Shown in pieces: positions 14,462 through 17,543 of a stretch of DNA of 17,543 nt. The DNA is taken from the NCBI GenBank assembly GCA_022794295.1, contig JAAWEO010000029.1, positions 1 through 17,543 of the forward strand. Reading direction: 5' to 3'. The notes beneath the pieces were generated by a model. It was not told where the DNA came from, ran no database searches, and saw only the letters and a program-made list of their open reading frames with translations. This DNA is from Angelakisella sp. (lineage in GTDB: Bacteria > Bacillota > Clostridia > Oscillospirales > Ruminococcaceae). A program made the translations under genes and the position numbers. Position 1 is the first letter of the stretch. Each line of letters starts with the position of its first letter.

Positions 14462-15460
14462 ATGGCAAAGTTTGAAGGACAGGAAAGAAGAATGCCGAAG
14501 ATCGAGGCCTGCCTCGCGGAAAACGGCTTCAAGACCCTGGAGGATGCCCGGGACCTCTGCACCCAGAAGGGCATCGATGTAGAAAAGATCGTTAAGGGCG
14601 TACAGCCCATCGCCTTTGAAAACGCTGTCTGGGCCTACACCCTGGGTGTGGCCCTGGCACTGAAAAAGGGCTGCACCAAGGCCGCCGACGCCGCCGAGGT
14701 CATCGGCCAGGGCCTTCAGGCCTTCTGCATCCCCGGCTCTGTGGCCGAGCAGCGGCAGGTGGGTCTGGGCCACGGCAACCTGGGGGCTATGCTCCTGCGG
14801 GACGAGACCAAGTGCTTCTGCTTCCTGGCCGGGCACGAGTCCTTTGCCGCCGCCGAGGGCGCCATCGGCATCGCCCGCAATGCGGACCGTTCCCGGAAGG
14901 AGCCCCTGCGGATCATCCTCAACGGCCTGGGCAAGGACGCTGCCTACATCATCTCCCGCATCAACGGCTTCACCTATGTGGAGACCGACTATGACTTCGC
15001 CACCGGCGACCTGAAGATCGTCCGTGAGGTGAAGTTCTCCGACGGTGAGCGCTCCAAGGTCCGGTGCTACGGCGCCAACGACGTTCTGGAGGGCGTGGCT
15101 ATTATGAAGATGGAGAAGGTGGACGTTTCCATCACCGGCAACTCCACCAACCCCACCCGGTTCCAGCACCTGGTTGCCGGCACCTACAAGAAGTGGAGCT
15201 ACGAGAATGGTGTCAAGTACTTCTCGGTAGCCAGCGGCGGCGGCACCGGCCGCACCCTGCACCCGGACAACATGGCGGCGGGCCCTGCTTCCTACGGCCT
15301 CACCGACTCCATGGGCCGGATGCACGGCGACGCCCAGTTCGCCGGCTCCTCCTCGGTGCCCGCCCACGTGGAAATGATGGGCCTGATCGGCATGGGCAAC
15401 AACCCCATGGTCGGCGCCACCGTGGCCTGCGCCGTGGCGGTAGAGGAAGCGCTGAAGTAA
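14462..15460 (+). CDS. GGGtGRT family protein, function unknown
   Basis: This 332-residue protein carries the sequence GGGTGRT at residues 259-265, the motif that gives the family its name; no biochemical function is known to me. Other conserved-looking stretches are GHGNLGAMLLRDETKCFCFL (103-122, with Cys118 and Cys120), FAGSSSVPAHVEMMGLIGMG (293-312) and NNPMVGATVACAVAVEEA (313-330). It has no signal peptide and no clear membrane helix, so it should be cytoplasmic. The glycine-rich motif could be a phosphate or nucleotide loop. The ATG has AGGAGG 8 nt upstream, and the gene shares a promoter with the NifU-like scaffold. A bidirectional terminator follows. A client or partner relation to the scaffold is inferred from pairing. 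Confidence 0.85.
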   Translation: MAKFEGQERRMPKIEACLAENGFKTLEDARDLCTQKGIDVEKIVKGVQPIAFENAVWAYTLGVALALKKGCTKAADAAEVIGQGLQAFCIPGSVAEQRQVGLGHGNLGAMLLRDETKCFCFLAGHESFAAAEGAIGIARNADRSRKEPLRIILNGLGKDAAYIISRINGFTYVETDYDFATGDLKIVREVKFSDGERSKVRCYGANDVLEGVAIMKMEKVDVSITGNSTNPTRFQHLVAGTYKKWSYENGVKYFSVASGGGTGRTLHPDNMAAGPASYGLTDSMGRMHGDAQFAGSSSVPAHVEMMGLIGMGNNPMVGATVACAVAVEEALK

Positions 15461-15487
15461 GGCGCGGTTTTTCCAAAAAAATGGCCG

Positions 15488-15522
15488 ACAGCCCCCAGGG
15501 AATTCCCGGGGGCTGTTTTTAT
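15488..15522. terminator. Bidirectional terminator between the GGGtGRT and Na/Pi genes
   Basis: A GC-rich hairpin pairs ACAGCCCCC and GGG on the left with CCC and GGGGGCTGT on the right around AATT, with one bulged A, and is followed by TTTTTATT. On the opposite strand the same stem is followed a few bases later by a run of seven T (15480-15474), so it can stop both convergent transcripts. Confidence 0.9.
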
Positions 15523-15528
15523 TGTGCT

Positions 15529-17319
15529 TTACCGGGACAGCTCCCGCAGGGATGCAAGATACTTTTCCTCGTAGCTGTGATAGATCCGGGTGTACTCCGG
15601 GTCCTGCCCCTTGTGGAGGGCGTGGAGGTAGGCGTGGCTTTCCCCCTCCCGGCAGCCGGCTAGTAGCAGCACCCCCAGGTTGGAGCAGTGGTCGGCAATC
15701 CGCTCCATGGAGGAAAGGGCCTCCACAAAGGCAAAGGCGGCATCCACCGAGCAGTCCCCGTCCCGCAGGCGGCTGATGTGGCGGTTTTTCAGGTATTCCT
15801 CCGCCTGGTCCACCACCTGCTCCAAGGGCTCCACGCTCCGGGCCAGGGCATGGTCCCCCTTTTCCCAGGACCGGATGGCGGCGTCCAGGATCTCGGTGAC
15901 CGCGGCGCTGTAAAGCTCCATCTCCGACCTGGCCCCGGCGGAGAAGGAGATCCCCGCCTGCTTCAGCAGCTGGGCGTCCTCCAGGATGTTCTCCGCCTGG
16001 TCAGAGACCCGCTCCAGCTCCCCGATCACATGGAGCAGGCGGGAGACCTCCCCCTTACCCCCTTCGGTAAGGTGGCGGCGGGAAAGCTGGATCAGGTAAG
16101 CCTCCACCCGGTCCTGGAGGGTGTCCACCAGCTTCTCCTGGCGGAGCAGCTTGGCGGCCTTTTCCTCGTCCACCCCGGAAAGGATCATATCCCGGGCCAG
16201 GGAAAAGTTCTCCCGGGCCAGAACAGCCATCCGGCCGGCGGCGGCGTGGGCCTGCTCCAGGGCCAGCCCGGGGGAGACCAGCAGGCGGGGATCCAGGGCC
16301 AGAACGGCGGGATCCTCTTGGGGAGCTTGTCCCTCTGCTTCCCCGTCCCCCTGGGGGACGAGGAGATAGACGCACCGCTCCAAAAGGCCCACAAAGGGAA
16401 GGAAAAGAATGGTCACCGCGACGTTAAAGAAGGTGTGGAAGTTAGCGATACCGCCCTTATCGATCACATCCCCCCAGAAGGGCAGGCCGATCAGGTGCTG
16501 TACCCCATAGATGCCGCAAAGGAACACCCCGGTACCCAAAAGATTCAGGGTGAGGTGAACAAAGGCGGCACGCTTGGCGTTTTTCGAGGCCCCCACACTA
16601 GCCAGCATGGGGGTGACGCAGGTGCCGATATTCTGCCCCAGGATAATGGGCACCGCCGCCGCCCAGGTGATGGCCCCGGTGGAGGAAAGAGCCTGCAAAA
16701 TACCCACCGAGGCGGAGGAGGACTGAATGATGGCCGTGACCCCGGCCCCAACCAGCACCCCTAGAATGGGGTTTGTCATGGCCTGGAAGAGCTGGGCGAA
16801 GGCGGGCAGCTCCCGCAGGGGACGCACCGCGGCCTCCATCTGGAACATTCCGGTGAAAAGCACCCCGAAACCCAAAAGCATCTGCCCCACCTCCCGCAGG
16901 CGGTCCCCCTTGGCAAGCATAAACAGCAGGATACCGGCGATCGCCATGGCTGGGGCCAGGGTCGTGGGGGCGATCAGGCGCAGCAAAAAGCCGCCCTCGC
17001 CGCCGCTAAGGCGGAGGATATGCGCGGTGACGGTGGTACCAATGTTGGCCCCCATGATCACCCCAATGGCCTGACGCAGCTTCATCACCCGGGCGTTTAC
17101 AAGACCCACCACGATCACCGTAGCCGCCGAAGAGGACTGAATGGCGGCAGTGACCACCGCCCCCAGCAGCACCCCCCTTAAAACACTGCCGGTAAGCCGC
17201 TCCAGGATCCGCTCCAGCCGCCCCTCAGAAGCCTTCTCCAAGCTCCCCCCCAGTACCGACATCCCGTACAGGAACAAAGCCAGCCCGCCGAACAAGCTAA
17301 TAAAGCCAAAAAAATCCAA
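15529..17319 (-). CDS. Na/Pi cotransporter family protein with PhoU-like domain
   Basis: This 596-residue protein belongs to the NptA/PNaS family of sodium-phosphate cotransporters. The membrane half (about 1-320) contains two inverted repeats, each with a QSSSA motif (61-65 and 199-203), GANIGTTVTAH (90-100) and the matching GQNIGTCVTP (228-237). The cytoplasmic half (about 350-590) is a helical PhoU-like domain, usual in bacterial members. The start is a TTG at 17319: it gives the family N-terminus MDFFGFISLFGGLALFLYGM, with GGGAG 8 nt upstream; the first ATG is 19 codons in and would remove the first helix. Phosphate uptake is probable, but the family also contains members without proven transport. 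Confidence 0.92.
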   Translation of the reverse strand: MDFFGFISLFGGLALFLYGMSVLGGSLEKASEGRLERILERLTGSVLRGVLLGAVVTAAIQSSSAATVIVVGLVNARVMKLRQAIGVIMGANIGTTVTAHILRLSGGEGGFLLRLIAPTTLAPAMAIAGILLFMLAKGDRLREVGQMLLGFGVLFTGMFQMEAAVRPLRELPAFAQLFQAMTNPILGVLVGAGVTAIIQSSSASVGILQALSSTGAITWAAAVPIILGQNIGTCVTPMLASVGASKNAKRAAFVHLTLNLLGTGVFLCGIYGVQHLIGLPFWGDVIDKGGIANFHTFFNVAVTILFLPFVGLLERCVYLLVPQGDGEAEGQAPQEDPAVLALDPRLLVSPGLALEQAHAAAGRMAVLARENFSLARDMILSGVDEEKAAKLLRQEKLVDTLQDRVEAYLIQLSRRHLTEGGKGEVSRLLHVIGELERVSDQAENILEDAQLLKQAGISFSAGARSEMELYSAAVTEILDAAIRSWEKGDHALARSVEPLEQVVDQAEEYLKNRHISRLRDGDCSVDAAFAFVEALSSMERIADHCSNLGVLLLAGCREGESHAYLHALHKGQDPEYTRIYHSYEEKYLASLRELSR

Positions 17320-17396
17320 ATCCAGTTCTCCCTTCTCCTAAAACCACAACCACAAAAGAACCCATTTTCACCAAACCAAAAATCGCCCCCGCCATC

Positions 17397-17450
17397 CCCA
17401 CCCTGGCCCGCAGGCCTTAGCCGCGAAGCGGCTCTAGCCCGAAGGGCTCC
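17397..17450 (-). repeat. Dispersed palindromic repeat, right inverted copy
   Basis: The reverse complement of these 54 nt matches 153-206 at 50 of 54 positions, including the GAGCCCTTCGGGCT and GCCGCTTCGCGGC hairpins. It lies upstream of the Na/Pi gene in a non-coding region. Similarity continues more weakly on the gene-proximal side (17373-17395), where TGGCGGGGG is shared, while the outer flank diverges after a common GATTTT. Confidence 0.75.
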
Positions 17451-17490
17451 GCCGGAGGCACCAAAATCCCCCCGGAGGGTTAGGGGGCCC

Positions 17491-17543
17491 ACGGGGGGAC
17501 TAGTCCCCCCGTGAGGCGCGCCGCCCCGAAGGGGCCTTTTGGA
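17491..17543. repeat. Perfect palindrome and hairpin at the right edge
   Basis: Positions 17491-17512 form a perfect 22-nt palindrome with centre ACTAGT and arms of ACGGGGGG. GCCCC-GAA-GGGGC (17523-17535) follows, with CTTTT after it, resembling a weak terminator. No coding sequence is supported here. Together with 17397-17450 it extends a mosaic of intergenic palindromes that runs past the window edge. Confidence 0.6.

Noticed and set aside
153..17450. A 17-kb composite transposon or genomic island bounded by inverted repeats
   Set aside because: The repeats are short hairpin arrays, there is no transposase or integrase, and the content includes housekeeping genes (secA, rpe). Dispersed intergenic repeats explain the pair better.

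Overview
The window looks like a chromosomal segment of a GC-rich anaerobic Firmicute, most likely a gut Clostridium of the Oscillospiraceae type (Flavonifractor/Oscillibacter/Lawsonibacter-like). This is inferred from strong AGGAGG ribosome-binding sites, GC-rich codon use, citrate lyase, a formate-channel homologue, Rnf-type proteins, the NifU-like/GGGtGRT pair and many intergenic palindromic repeats. I see no transposase, phage gene, tRNA, rRNA or CRISPR array.

Layout. 1-405: non-coding, with palindromic repeats, a candidate promoter and a leader hairpin. 406-3177 (+): citDEF, the three structural subunits of citrate lyase, ending at a bidirectional terminator. 10402-3331 (-): a tightly packed run of GNAT acetyltransferase, rpe, four Rnf-family genes in the order C-D-E-A, a membrane-anchored DUF4015 protein, an FNT-family formate/nitrite channel and a 61-residue membrane protein. 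Most junctions are ATGA, GTGA, TTGA or TAAGGAGG overlaps, so translation is probably coupled. 10403-10746: a non-coding gap with a cloverleaf-like array of palindromes. 13482-10747 (-): secA. 13483-13740: a divergent promoter region with a good -35/-10 pair for secA and, on the other strand, an extended -10 promoter overlapped by a Rex-like operator. 13741-15460 (+): a NifU/IscU-like scaffold protein and a GGGtGRT protein, closed by a bidirectional terminator. 17319-15529 (-): a Na/Pi cotransporter family protein with a PhoU-like tail. 17320-17543: non-coding, with a second, inverted copy of the repeat seen at 153-206.

How the genes may work together. Citrate lyase yields acetate and oxaloacetate. 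Oxaloacetate can go through pyruvate to formate, which a formate channel would export, so the convergent citDEF and FNT genes may serve one fermentation (inference).

The most unusual locus is the Rnf-derived cluster. It keeps the fold and order of RnfC-D-E-A but has no RnfG or RnfB in the window. By eye it has also lost the intramembrane [2Fe-2S] cysteines of RnfA and RnfE, the flavin-accepting Thr of RnfD and the glycine-rich NADH/FMN loop of RnfC, while RnfC keeps its two [4Fe-4S] motifs. The second candidate for an undescribed system is the NifU-like/GGGtGRT pair, apparently under redox control by Rex.
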